Of a DNA stretch of 64,000 nucleotides, positions 49,939 to 58,101 are shown piece by piece. The stretch lies in NCBI RefSeq assembly GCF_039908635.1, contig NZ_CP150918.1, positions 4,914,001 through 4,978,000 on the forward strand. The letters run 5' to 3'. Below the pieces are notes generated by a model. It was not told where the DNA came from. It did not search any database and saw only the letters and a list, made by a program, of their open reading frames with translations. Each line of letters opens with the position of its first letter. Position 1 is the stretch's first letter. The stretch is from Pseudomonas purpurea. Its GTDB lineage: Bacteria > Pseudomonadota > Gammaproteobacteria > Pseudomonadales > Pseudomonadaceae. The position numbers were made by a program, and so were the translations under genes.

Positions 49939-49957
49939 AATAAGAATTATTCTCATT
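49939..49957 (+). promoter_or_regulatory. Fur-box-like site upstream of the PA4570-like gene
   Basis: The 19 bases AATAAGAATTATTCTCATT fit the 7-1-7 Fur pattern TGATAAT-N-ATTATCA at 11 of 14 positions, and the surroundings are AT-rich. It lies about 27 nt before the start codon, inside or just after the expected promoter. The P. aeruginosa counterpart, PA4570, is iron-starvation induced as I recall. Confidence 0.6.
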
Positions 49958-49983
49958 GAAACCCATCAAAGGAGATGAGAACC

Positions 49984-50241
49984 ATGACTTACTTGATCGA
50001 TGCGTGGCTGGATCGCCCACACCCTTACCTCAGGATCCTGCATCGGGAAACTGGCGAAGTCTGTGCGGTATTGGAAGAAGAAGCCTTGAACGAATTGCAG
50101 GACCAGGGCGACCTGGACGTCAACGGCCTGAGTTCCAGCGAGCCGGTGGTGCTCAAGGAATTGGTACGCAATCTGTTTCTGTTTTGCTATGCCCGGGCGT
50201 TGCGCCCGACCAATGAGCTGCACAACAAGATCGAAATATGA
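49984..50241 (+). CDS. Small conserved protein, PA4570-like (probably iron-regulated)
   Basis: An 85-residue protein (MTYLIDAWLDRPHPYLRILH). No signal peptide, membrane segment or metal-binding motif. ATG 49984 was chosen over ATG 49975 because AAGGAG would otherwise directly touch the start. A Fur-box-like site lies just upstream, which suggests derepression under iron limitation. Function unknown; it is followed by a REPIN. Confidence 0.8.
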   Translation: MTYLIDAWLDRPHPYLRILHRETGEVCAVLEEEALNELQDQGDLDVNGLSSSEPVVLKELVRNLFLFCYARALRPTNELHNKIEI

Positions 50242-50255
50242 GAAGCGCCGTAAAA

Positions 50256-50345
50256 CCTGTGGGAGCGAGCTTGCTCGCGATGCGGCCACCTCGGCTTCAC
50301 AGGAAAACCGAGGTGATGCAATCGCGAGCAAGCTCGCTCCCACAT
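50256..50345. repeat. REPIN, class A with a different centre
   Basis: Usual class-A ends. The centre has CACCTCGG and CCGAGGTG as an inner inverted repeat, unlike the CAACAT-type centre of the other class-A copies. Confidence 0.9.
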
Positions 50346-50372
50346 TAGTTCAACCCAACATCGGGCCAAGTA

Positions 50373-50990
50373 TTACAGAACGTCCAGCAGCTCGACGTCG
50401 AATACCAGAACGCTGTGCGGTGGAATGCTGCCAACGCCTTGTGCGCCGTAAGCCAGTTCGCTCGGCACGTACAGGCGCCATTTGCTGCCGGCATTCATCA
50501 GTTGCAGGGCTTCGGTCCAGCCAGCGATCACGCCGCCGACCGGGAATTCTGCAGGCTGACCACGATCGTAGGAGCTGTCGAACACAGTGCCGTCGATCAG
50601 GGTGCCGTGGTAGTGAGTACGTACGGTGTCTTCACGGGATGGCTTGGCGCCTTCACCTGCAGTCAGCACTTCAAATTGCAGACCGGAAGCCAGGGTGGTG
50701 ATGCCTTCACGCTTGGCGTTGTCAGCCAGGAAGGCCAGGCCTTCGCCAGCAGCCGCTTCAGCCTTGGCAGCCGCTTCGGCTTGCATGATTTCACGGATGA
50801 CCTTGAAGCTGGCAGACATCGCTTCCTGACCAACACGGCTTTCCTTACCGGCGAATGCGTCGGTCAGGCCTGCCAGGATGGCGTCCAGGTTAACGCCCGG
50901 TGGCGGGTTGTCGCGCAGTTGGTCGCCCAACTGACGGCCAATGCCGTAGCTGACGCGGGTTTCGTCGGTGGACAGATTTACTTCGGACAT
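50373..50990 (-). CDS. fklB: FKBP-type peptidyl-prolyl isomerase, FklB-like
   Basis: A 205-residue FKBP22-type isomerase. The N-terminal helical dimerisation half (about 1-90, SYGIGRQLGDQL) is followed by the FKBP domain (about 100-205) with THYHGTLIDGTVFDSSYDRG, AGWTEALQLM and ELAYGAQGVG. The start ATG 50990 (MSEVNLSTDE) has no signal peptide, so cytoplasmic location is likely, unlike the Mip/FkpA type. Confidence 0.9.
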   Translation of the reverse strand: MSEVNLSTDETRVSYGIGRQLGDQLRDNPPPGVNLDAILAGLTDAFAGKESRVGQEAMSASFKVIREIMQAEAAAKAEAAAGEGLAFLADNAKREGITTLASGLQFEVLTAGEGAKPSREDTVRTHYHGTLIDGTVFDSSYDRGQPAEFPVGGVIAGWTEALQLMNAGSKWRLYVPSELAYGAQGVGSIPPHSVLVFDVELLDVL

Positions 50991-51117
50991 AACACTGCTC
51001 CGCTGTGCGGACGGCTCGGGGGTTTGCCGTGCGTGCACAGCGCATCCCGGGCGCCCGGAACCAAAAGGGCGAGCAGACTAGCACAGATGCCCTTGCGGTG
51101 ATCCAGGGGCAGAATGG

Positions 51118-51420
51118 TTACACCGTGCGAAAGGCGATGGGTACCTTCAGGTTTTCTCCTGCACTGGCGCCCAGACCACACATCTCATCGTGAACCGAGG
51201 TGTGGATCAGGTTGAACGGCAGCCGCGGAAAGCTGTGCAACACCTCCCGCGCGTGCTCCACCGAACGCAGATGCAGCGCCTGTCCGTGGGCATCATTGAG
51301 CGGGTAGGCCGCACCGTGGATTCGCGCTTCAATCAGGTAGATACCGCCTTCCAGCGAGATCAGATTCAGCTCATCGACCTTTCCGGCGATGGCATAGGCG
51401 TTCAGCTCTTGCAGGTTCAT
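51118..51420 (-). CDS. DUF6482 family protein
   Basis: A 100-residue cytoplasmic protein of unknown function, common in Pseudomonas. The pattern EGGIYLIEARIHGAAYPL and the Ser-Val-rich stretch LHLRSVEHAREVL are characteristic. No catalytic motif recognised. It stands alone between fklB and a REP element. Confidence 0.7.
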   Translation of the reverse strand: MNLQELNAYAIAGKVDELNLISLEGGIYLIEARIHGAAYPLNDAHGQALHLRSVEHAREVLHSFPRLPFNLIHTSVHDEMCGLGASAGENLKVPIAFRTV

Positions 51421-51522
51421 GGGCGCACCCCGCGCAATAGCAAGCCAGGACCCTTACAGGCATATGCCTCGGCGCATCAAAGCACAAGCCAGAAACAACA
51501 CCGCCCGTCCGTTTCACAACGA

Positions 51523-51638
51523 CTGTGGCGAGCGAGCTTGCTCGCGCTCGGCTGCACAGCAGTCGTAAAACTTGATGGGGCGGTGCGCACGTCAGGGACG
51601 TTCGCCACCCCAGCGCGAGCAAGCTTGCTCGCCACAGG
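51523..51638. repeat. REPIN, hybrid class (TGTGGCGAGCGAGCTTGCTCGC)
   Basis: The outer bases are like class B (TGTGGCGAG), the inner like class A (CGAGCTTGCTCGCG). Right end GCGCGAGCAAGCTTGCTCGC is not a perfect mirror of the left, so the element may be a fusion or an older copy. Confidence 0.85.
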
Positions 51639-51656
51639 GTGCATGCCCAATGCCGG

Positions 51657-52145
51657 TCAGTGCTTGGTCAGCTTGTCCAGGTAACCCATGGCGAAGGCAG
51701 AGATCACGAACGTCATGTGAATGATCACGTACCACTGAAGGTGCTCGGGATCGACGTTCTTGGCGTCCATGAAGATACGCAGCAGATGAATGGAGGAAAT
51801 CGCCACGATCGAGGCGGCCACCTTCATTTTCAAGGACGATGAGTCCATCGTGCCCAGCCAGTGGAGCTTTTCCTTGTCTTCGTCGATGTCCAGTTGCGAG
51901 ACAAAGTTTTCGTAGCCGGAAATCATCACCATCACCAACAGGCCGCCTACCAGCGCCATGTCGATCAGCGACAGCAGCACCAGAATCAGGTCGGATTCGG
52001 CCATCGAGAACACGTTGGGAATGACGTGGAAGACTTCCTGGAAGAACTTCAAGGCCAGCGCCAGCAACCCCAGCGACAGACCAAAGTAGATCGGCGCCAG
52101 CAACCAGCGCGAGGTGTACATTGCATTTTCGATAAAGCGTTCCAT
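51657..52145 (-). CDS. UPF0114 / TIGR00645 inner-membrane protein (YqhA family)
   Basis: A 162-residue membrane protein with four hydrophobic segments (about 16-38, 55-78, 107-126, 136-154). The segment [20 protein letters not shown] is the family N-terminus. Function unknown; the E. coli homologue is YqhA. Monocistronic. Confidence 0.87.
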   Translation of the reverse strand: MERFIENAMYTSRWLLAPIYFGLSLGLLALALKFFQEVFHVIPNVFSMAESDLILVLLSLIDMALVGGLLVMVMISGYENFVSQLDIDEDKEKLHWLGTMDSSSLKMKVAASIVAISSIHLLRIFMDAKNVDPEHLQWYVIIHMTFVISAFAMGYLDKLTKH

Positions 52146-52300
52146 TGAATCTCACACGTGGGGGCTGGAAATGGCGGCGAGTATACCAGCGGCTCAAAAC
52201 CCCATAAACCGCCGTAAAATCCGTCACCTGCAAATCCGGTCCGGCGTTTTTCTGCTAGTGTCCAAACCAGCTCACCGACGTCGGACAGGAAGACTGAAGT

Positions 52301-54130
52301 ATGGATTTGCGATTGCCTCTAGCCGGGACCGGACTGTGCCTGGCGCTGCTGCTCAGCGGTTGCTCGCCCAGCGATGAGAAAAAACCCACCCGCCTCGAAG
52401 ACAAGACCGCACAGTTCGAAAAGTCGCTGGACGCCATCCAGGACCCCAAGCTCAAGGATGCAATCGCCAACCTCGGCGGCTCGCTGCTGCTGCTCGAACG
52501 GGCTCAGCAAAAGCTCGCCGGAAAACCGCTCGAAACCGAATACGGCGACGACGCCATGGCGCTGCTCAGGCACTACCCGACGCCACAGGCGCTGGTCGAC
52601 ACCTACCTCGACGGCCTGTTCGTACTGCGCAAGGCTTCCAGTTCCGACTACCTGACCGACTTGCAGCCCGTGTTCCCGTTCACCTTCAACATGCCCGCCG
52701 AGTTCCCCTTCCCTCACGGGCTGGAATGGCAGTCGGTAACGTTGAGTAACAAGAACGTCATCCCTTTCCAGCCCGAATGGTCGGAAACCGATCCCGGCAT
52801 CCAGCTCAGCCCGTCGAGCGCCAACGTCACCAGCCCGGACGACCTGACCGTCGCCTACCCGTTCATCGAAGGGGTGGAAGTCGACAACAAGCACCAGCCG
52901 CAACCGGTCAGCCTGCAAGGCAAGGCGCAAATCATCGCGCCACGCAAAGTCTTCACCTTCGAACTGACGAAAAAGGACGTTGGCCAGACCCGCAGCGACG
53001 ACAACATCAGCGTCACCTTGCGAACCCTCGCCAGGAACTACGCCGAAATCGAAGTCAACAACCGCGCCGCGCTGGCCCCGGAAGTCAGCGACATACCGCT
53101 CAACCCGTTGATCGTGCAGGCCCGCGACACAACCGGGCAGTTTCTCTCGCGCTCAGGCTCGATCAACGAAGACGCTGCCCATATCGCCTTCTACGAGAAG
53201 CAACTGGCCGAGATGCAGAAGCAGACCGCCTGGAGCGACGCCTTCGAAAAACGCCTTGAAGACGAACAACGCGCCTTCGATCAAAAACGTACCCGCCATT
53301 ACTCCAAGGTGTATTTCAACGGCCCTGTCGAGCAACTGGAAGTCAGCGTTCTGGACTTCTCCGCCGTGGCCGTGACCCGCAGGGACCTGAACCTGCCCGT
53401 GCACCATTTTGAGCGCAACACCACCGACAAGACTGTGCAGAACCTAAGCCTGCCCGTGGTGGTGTATGACGATCAGGCGGCGAACTGGCTCAAGGGCGCC
53501 ACGCTGGCCGAAGATCAACTGAAAAAGAGCATCCGCGTCAGCCAGTCGGTAGAGGATGCCAGCGCCGCACGCATCGAGTTTCTCCACCCGAAAAGCTTCA
53601 ACGATGAACTGCTGGGTTCCTCGTTCAGCCCGGGTGATACGCCAGTGACCTTTTTTACCCAGGATACGAACGGCAAACGGGGTGAACCGATCGAGTTGCC
53701 GCCCGAGGCGTACGAAATCGATCCACTGCGCGCCACCATCACTTATGACTTGACGCTGTTCCCCGAAACCCCGACGTATGTGGTCGGCTCAATGCCGCTG
53801 TTTCTGGCCGACATTGAAAAGAACAGCCTCGATACTCACGCACTGCCCAAAGGCCTGGAGCTCAAGGGCAATGCCCTGGTCGTTGACCAAAAGCTGTTCC
53901 CGGCCCAGGACTGGCGATTTTTTGCCAAGGATGCGAGCGGCAACTACCTGAAGGAAGTTCTTGCCGTCAGCCATGACGCCGGCAACGAAGGGCCGGCGCT
54001 GTTCGAGGTGCATTATTTCTACGGCCAGCCGACGAGTCTGGAAACCTACCAGCGCACCGACCTGACGACGGTCGAGTACGGTTTCGAGATCAAACTCGAC
54101 AAGGCCGAAAACCCCAGCCCTGTCGAATAG
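52301..54130 (+). CDS. Large lipoprotein of unknown function
   Basis: A 609-residue protein with a lipobox LLLSGC (lipidated Cys21, Ser22 at +2, outer-membrane sorting expected). A coiled or helical N-terminal part (about 25-90, EDKTAQFEKSLDAIQDPKLK) is followed by a long beta-rich region. I recognise no catalytic motif and no known domain. Composition is that of the genome, so no sign of recent transfer. It stands between YqhA and a small conserved gene; nothing nearby reveals its partner. Confidence 0.75.
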   Translation: MDLRLPLAGTGLCLALLLSGCSPSDEKKPTRLEDKTAQFEKSLDAIQDPKLKDAIANLGGSLLLLERAQQKLAGKPLETEYGDDAMALLRHYPTPQALVDTYLDGLFVLRKASSSDYLTDLQPVFPFTFNMPAEFPFPHGLEWQSVTLSNKNVIPFQPEWSETDPGIQLSPSSANVTSPDDLTVAYPFIEGVEVDNKHQPQPVSLQGKAQIIAPRKVFTFELTKKDVGQTRSDDNISVTLRTLARNYAEIEVNNRAALAPEVSDIPLNPLIVQARDTTGQFLSRSGSINEDAAHIAFYEKQLAEMQKQTAWSDAFEKRLEDEQRAFDQKRTRHYSKVYFNGPVEQLEVSVLDFSAVAVTRRDLNLPVHHFERNTTDKTVQNLSLPVVVYDDQAANWLKGATLAEDQLKKSIRVSQSVEDASAARIEFLHPKSFNDELLGSSFSPGDTPVTFFTQDTNGKRGEPIELPPEAYEIDPLRATITYDLTLFPETPTYVVGSMPLFLADIEKNSLDTHALPKGLELKGNALVVDQKLFPAQDWRFFAKDASGNYLKEVLAVSHDAGNEGPALFEVHYFYGQPTSLETYQRTDLTTVEYGFEIKLDKAENPSPVE

Positions 54131-54144
54131 CCCGAGCCGGTCGA

Positions 54145-54486
54145 TCAGTGTTCGGGGTGAAACTCGAAGCCGCCGAGGTTACGACAGCGCCCGCCATTGA
54201 TTTCCCGCAATTGCGCCTGCAAATGCAGGCACCAGATCTGCGGGTCGTCCGCCAACTCATAGCCGTGCAGGGTCAGGCTTTCAACGATGGTTTCGAGGAT
54301 TGATTCGGCCACAAACGGGCCATGAAAAGGCCCCTGGGCTTTGATCGCAGAAGGTTGTTCGCCAGCCATTCCAGCAGCAAACAGTAAGGTCCACATACCG
54401 GTATCCCCCGCCAGCGGGCGAATACTGCATTCGATACGGGTCACCAGGCCGAGGCACTGGCGGGTAAGGCAGAGGTTGCGCGACAT
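54145..54486 (-). CDS. Conserved hypothetical protein, 113 residues
   Basis: A 113-residue protein with several cysteines in its first 20 residues (MSRNLCLTRQCLGL, ECSIRPL) and no signal peptide. The C-terminal half is helical (VAESILETIVESLTLHGYEL). An in-frame stop lies just upstream of the ATG, so the start is fixed or later. Convergent with the large lipoprotein, 14 nt away. Function unknown. Confidence 0.62.
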   Translation of the reverse strand: MSRNLCLTRQCLGLVTRIECSIRPLAGDTGMWTLLFAAGMAGEQPSAIKAQGPFHGPFVAESILETIVESLTLHGYELADDPQIWCLHLQAQLREINGGRCRNLGGFEFHPEH

Positions 54487-54809
54487 GGCGGCGACCCTCG
54501 ATAGATCCGGTATTCAGCCTCCACGGGGACGCTGTCTCGATCCAGTGATAACTGTCGATATCCTTGACCTGAGGATAGAAGAAAAGTCTGACTAGCACGT
54601 CAGGTGAAACCAGAAGGCGCCGAATGGTCATTGTGTGAATATTGACGCCATTGCGACGACGCTTTTTCAGTCATTCACGCAAAAAAATGTGGGAGCGAGC
54701 CTGCTCGCGATTGCGGACTTTCAGCCAACACAAATGCTGAATGTCAGTCCCTCATCGCGAGCAGGCTCGCTCCCACAGTGGAACGGTGTGAACTCAGCTC
54801 AGGCGTACA
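54487..54809. other. Intergenic region with REPIN
   Basis: 323 nt without a supported gene. The right half is a class-A REPIN. The left half has a frame that overlaps the small hypothetical gene in another frame, but without coding support; the promoter of that gene is likely here. Confidence 0.5.
54688..54780. repeat. REPIN, class A, with conserved centre
   Basis: Ends GTGGGAGCGAGCCTGCTCGC and GCGAGCAGGCTCGCTCCCAC; both arms carry the same compensatory CT/AG change compared with other copies, so the stem is kept. Centre CAACACAAATGCTGAATGTC is close to that at 37046. Confidence 0.92.
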
Positions 54810-57248
54810 TCAGGCCGGCTTGGTCTCCACCAATGCCTCTTGAGCCAGCTCCTTCTCGGCCTCTTTCAAGTCCTCGTCGCTGATCATTTCCGCGATCACC
54901 CGCAAACGCTCCACCACCCGTGCGTTAACACTGCCTTCCGGGAACTGACCGTCCGCGTCCGGCTCGCCCGCCGGCTCACCGACCAACAGGCTCAGCGCCT
55001 CATCGGCCTGACGCACCGCGTAAACGTGGAACTGCCCGGCCCGCACGGCCGCCAACACCCGCTCGTCGAGCATCAGCGTGGCCACGTTGGCCTGGGGAAT
55101 GATCGCGCCCTGCTCACCGGTCAGACCGCGCGCCTCGCACAGGCGGAAGAAGCCTTCAATCTTCTCGTTGACCCCACCCACGGCCTGCACTTCACCGAAC
55201 TGGTTGATCGACCCGGTAATAGCGAAACACTGCTTGAGCGGAGTTTTCGACAACGCCGAAATCAAGGTACAGGCCTCACCCAGCGAGGCACTGTCGCCAT
55301 CGACGTAACCGTAGGACTGCTCCAGCGCGATGCTGGCAGAGATCGCCAACGGGAATTCCTGGGCGTAACGGCTGCCCAGGTACCCGGTGAGGATCATCAC
55401 ACCTTTAGAGTGGATCGGCTGACCGAGGTTGACCTCGCGCTCGATGTCGACGATGCCGCTGCCGCCGGGGTAAACCGTGGCGGAGATCCGCGCCGGTATA
55501 CCGAAGGCCGAATCACCGACTTCCAGCACCGTCAGCCCGTTGCACTTGCCCACGGCAGCGCCCGAGGTGTCGATCAGGATGATCCCCGCCAGCATGTCGT
55601 CGAGGATCCGCGCCGAGACACGTCCGGTACGAGTGGCCTTGGCCTTGAGCGCACGCTCGATGTGACCGGCATCGGTCTTGTCGTCGCCGGCCAGGTCGCG
55701 AATGAAATCCGCCTCGCTGACCAGTTGAAACAGGTCGCCGATACGTGCCGACAACCGCCCCTGATGCTCGGCCAGCCGCGCGCTGTAAGTCGCCAGACGC
55801 GCCACGGCATCGGCGGTCAACGGCGCCATGCCCTCTTCCGAGGTGCGGGTTTTCAGCAGTTGGGCGAATTGCTCAAGGCTCTCGTCGACCATGGGGATGT
55901 CTTCATCGAAGTCCACCAGCACCCGGAACATCTCCTGGAAATCCGGGTCCAGGTCTTGCAGCGTGTAGTACAGCTGCCGCGCACCGATGATGATGACTTT
56001 GACCTGCAACGGAATATGTTGCGGCGTCAGGGTCACCGTGGCCAAGCGTCCGAGCTCACCCAGCGGCGATTCCATTTTCAGCTTGCGTGACTGCAAGGCG
56101 CGTTTCAGCGCGTCCCAGACAAACGGCTCGCTGAGCATTTTTTCGGCTTCCAGGATCAGGAAGCCACCATTGGCCCGGTGCAACGCACCCGGACGCAACT
56201 GCCGATACGTGGTGTAGAGCGCGCCCTGGTCGGTGCTGTATTCGATACGGCCAAACAGGTTGTCGTACGTCGGGTGCGGTTCGAACACCACCGGCGCGCC
56301 GCCGCTGGCCGGATGACCGACCACCAGGCTCGGGCAGTACTGTTCTTCCAGGAGTTTGCGGGCGACTGCATCGGTCTTGCTGTCGTCGACCAGTTGCTCG
56401 ACCACGGTCTTGAGCAGGTAAACCTGCATCGCTTGCAGGTAACCGCAGACTGCCGCGTTTTCCGCGTACTTCTCCGACAGCGGCGACAACAATGGCTGCA
56501 ACGCTAGGGTGATGGTTTCTTCGTTGAGCTGGCGCATCTGGTTGCTGGATTCGCGCTTCCACTGCGGCAGGCTCGCCAGCTCTTCGTTCAGACGCTCTTC
56601 AAGTCCGGAGATGTCCGTATGAAAACGCTCACGGTCGGCTTCCGGCAACTGGGCGAACTCGGCTTCGTCCAGTGCCTTGCCTTCGCTCATCGGAGTGAAG
56701 GCGATGTTGCTGCTGTCGCGGTACAGCGCGACTTCCTTCTCCAGCGCCAGACGCTCGATCACGTCCAGCGCACGGTCGTAGCGCTGGTTGAAGGCGCGGT
56801 CGATGGCACTTTTCTTTTGCTGGTAGGACGGGTGCTCGAACACCGCCGGAAAGGTCGCCAGCAGGTTGTCGATCAGCCCGTTGATGTCGGTGATGAATGC
56901 GCCCGCCGTGCCCGAGGGCAGCTCCAGGGCGCGGGGTTCGCGGGGCTCATCGAAGTTATTGACGTAGACCCAGTCCGCCGGGGTTTGCAGGCGTTTGCCT
57001 TCGGCCTTGAGGTAGCGTTTGACGAAGGAAAACCGGCCGGTGCCGGGTTCACCCATGACAAATACGTTGTAACCGGGGCGCGGCATGGCCACGCCGAACT
57101 GCAAGGCTTCGACCGCGCGTTCCTGGCCAAGCACACCGCGAAAAGGCTCCAGCTCATTGGTGGTAGAGAAGCTGAACTGTTCAGCGGAAAACGGACGGGT
57201 CAGCGCTTCAGGCGCTAGACGCAAGCTGGCAGCAACAGGATCAGGCAT
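54810..57248 (-). CDS. Lon-family ATP-dependent protease (LonB / YcbZ-like)
   Basis: An 812-residue S16 peptidase with AAA+ domain. Walker A is in FVMGEPGTGRFSFVKRYL (an unusual GxGR form near residue 45). The Lon domain (about 570-780) has the catalytic serine in GDSASLGEACTLIS and the catalytic lysine in VGGVNEKIEGFF. Unlike LonA it has no large N-terminal PUA-like domain. Substrates unknown; the P. aeruginosa homologue (PA4576 by position) is annotated as a putative protease. Divergent from the DUF3015 gene. Confidence 0.87.
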   Translation of the reverse strand: MPDPVAASLRLAPEALTRPFSAEQFSFSTTNELEPFRGVLGQERAVEALQFGVAMPRPGYNVFVMGEPGTGRFSFVKRYLKAEGKRLQTPADWVYVNNFDEPREPRALELPSGTAGAFITDINGLIDNLLATFPAVFEHPSYQQKKSAIDRAFNQRYDRALDVIERLALEKEVALYRDSSNIAFTPMSEGKALDEAEFAQLPEADRERFHTDISGLEERLNEELASLPQWKRESSNQMRQLNEETITLALQPLLSPLSEKYAENAAVCGYLQAMQVYLLKTVVEQLVDDSKTDAVARKLLEEQYCPSLVVGHPASGGAPVVFEPHPTYDNLFGRIEYSTDQGALYTTYRQLRPGALHRANGGFLILEAEKMLSEPFVWDALKRALQSRKLKMESPLGELGRLATVTLTPQHIPLQVKVIIIGARQLYYTLQDLDPDFQEMFRVLVDFDEDIPMVDESLEQFAQLLKTRTSEEGMAPLTADAVARLATYSARLAEHQGRLSARIGDLFQLVSEADFIRDLAGDDKTDAGHIERALKAKATRTGRVSARILDDMLAGIILIDTSGAAVGKCNGLTVLEVGDSAFGIPARISATVYPGGSGIVDIEREVNLGQPIHSKGVMILTGYLGSRYAQEFPLAISASIALEQSYGYVDGDSASLGEACTLISALSKTPLKQCFAITGSINQFGEVQAVGGVNEKIEGFFRLCEARGLTGEQGAIIPQANVATLMLDERVLAAVRAGQFHVYAVRQADEALSLLVGEPAGEPDADGQFPEGSVNARVVERLRVIAEMISDEDLKEAEKELAQEALVETKPA

Positions 57249-57524
57249 CGGGCTTCCTTACATCAGGCGGGGCAGTTGGCGGCATTCTGGCGCTGGCCGT
57301 GCCGAACTGGCAAGGCGCGCCTTGAGTAAAAGCATAGACAAGCCGCAGAGCACCGGCGGGCCGGCGCCTTGCCTGCGGGTTGAGCCAATGTTTTGCAAAA
57401 AACCACGGAACCCCGGGATCGTGCCTAAACTCCAAACTGCGCGGCTGGGCAAATAACCGGCCCACTGGTGCCGGGTCGGGCCAGAACTCCTGTCCATTGG
57501 TATGCACATAAAGAGAAAACAGCT

Positions 57525-58013
57525 ATGAAACGGATTCTTCTCGGTACTCTCTTCACCGTTGTATCCCTCAACGCCATGGCCGAATCGCCAGGTGGCCCGA
57601 ACTGCGGCTGGGGCAACATGCTGTTCGAAGGCCAGCGCGGCACTCCAGCGCACTTCCTGGCCTCCACCACCAACGGCACGTCCGGTAACGCCACCTTCGG
57701 GATGACGTCCGGCACCAACGGTTGCGCCACCAATGCTTCGCTGACCTACGGCGGCAAGTCCTGGTTCGCCATGAACGGCATGATGAACGAACTGTCCGAA
57801 GACATGGCCAAGGGTCAGGGCGAAGCGCTGACAACCTACGCCGTGGTCCTGGGCGTTGCGCCTGAAGACCGCGAGCATTTTGCGGCCGTCACCCACGAAC
57901 ACTTCCAGCAGATCTTCAGCAAGGCTGACGTGACCGCGGAAGATGTCCACACCAACACCCTGGCCGTGCTCAAAGGCGATGCTCGCCTGGCCAAATATGC
58001 GACCCCGGCATAA
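57525..58013 (+). CDS. DUF3015 family exported protein
   Basis: A 162-residue periplasmic protein. Signal peptide MKRILLGTLFTVVSLNAMA, mature start ESPGGPNCGWGNMLFEGQRG, a DUF3015 signature. One other cysteine (GTNGCATN) may pair with the first. The start ATG 57525 removes a non-coding extension. Followed by a terminator and then the DUF4105 gene, which might share regulation. Function unknown. Confidence 0.88.
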   Translation: MKRILLGTLFTVVSLNAMAESPGGPNCGWGNMLFEGQRGTPAHFLASTTNGTSGNATFGMTSGTNGCATNASLTYGGKSWFAMNGMMNELSEDMAKGQGEALTTYAVVLGVAPEDREHFAAVTHEHFQQIFSKADVTAEDVHTNTLAVLKGDARLAKYATPA

Positions 58014-58024
58014 CTCGACCTCAC

Positions 58025-58056
58025 CTGCCCCTTCACTGGGGCGGGTTTTGTTTTTT
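58025..58056 (+). terminator. Intrinsic terminator after the DUF3015 gene
   Basis: GCCCC TTCACT GGGGC hairpin followed by GGGTTTTGTTTTTT, 12 nt after the stop. Confidence 0.8.
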
Positions 58057-58101
58057 GGACCTAACCCTCTTGGGGTCTTTTTTCGAAGTAAGTAGCCCAC
58101 C

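Noticed and set aside
54281..54631. 116-codon reverse-strand frame overlapping the 113-residue gene
   Set aside because: Pro/Arg/Tyr-rich product without features; overlaps a better-supported frame by most of its length.
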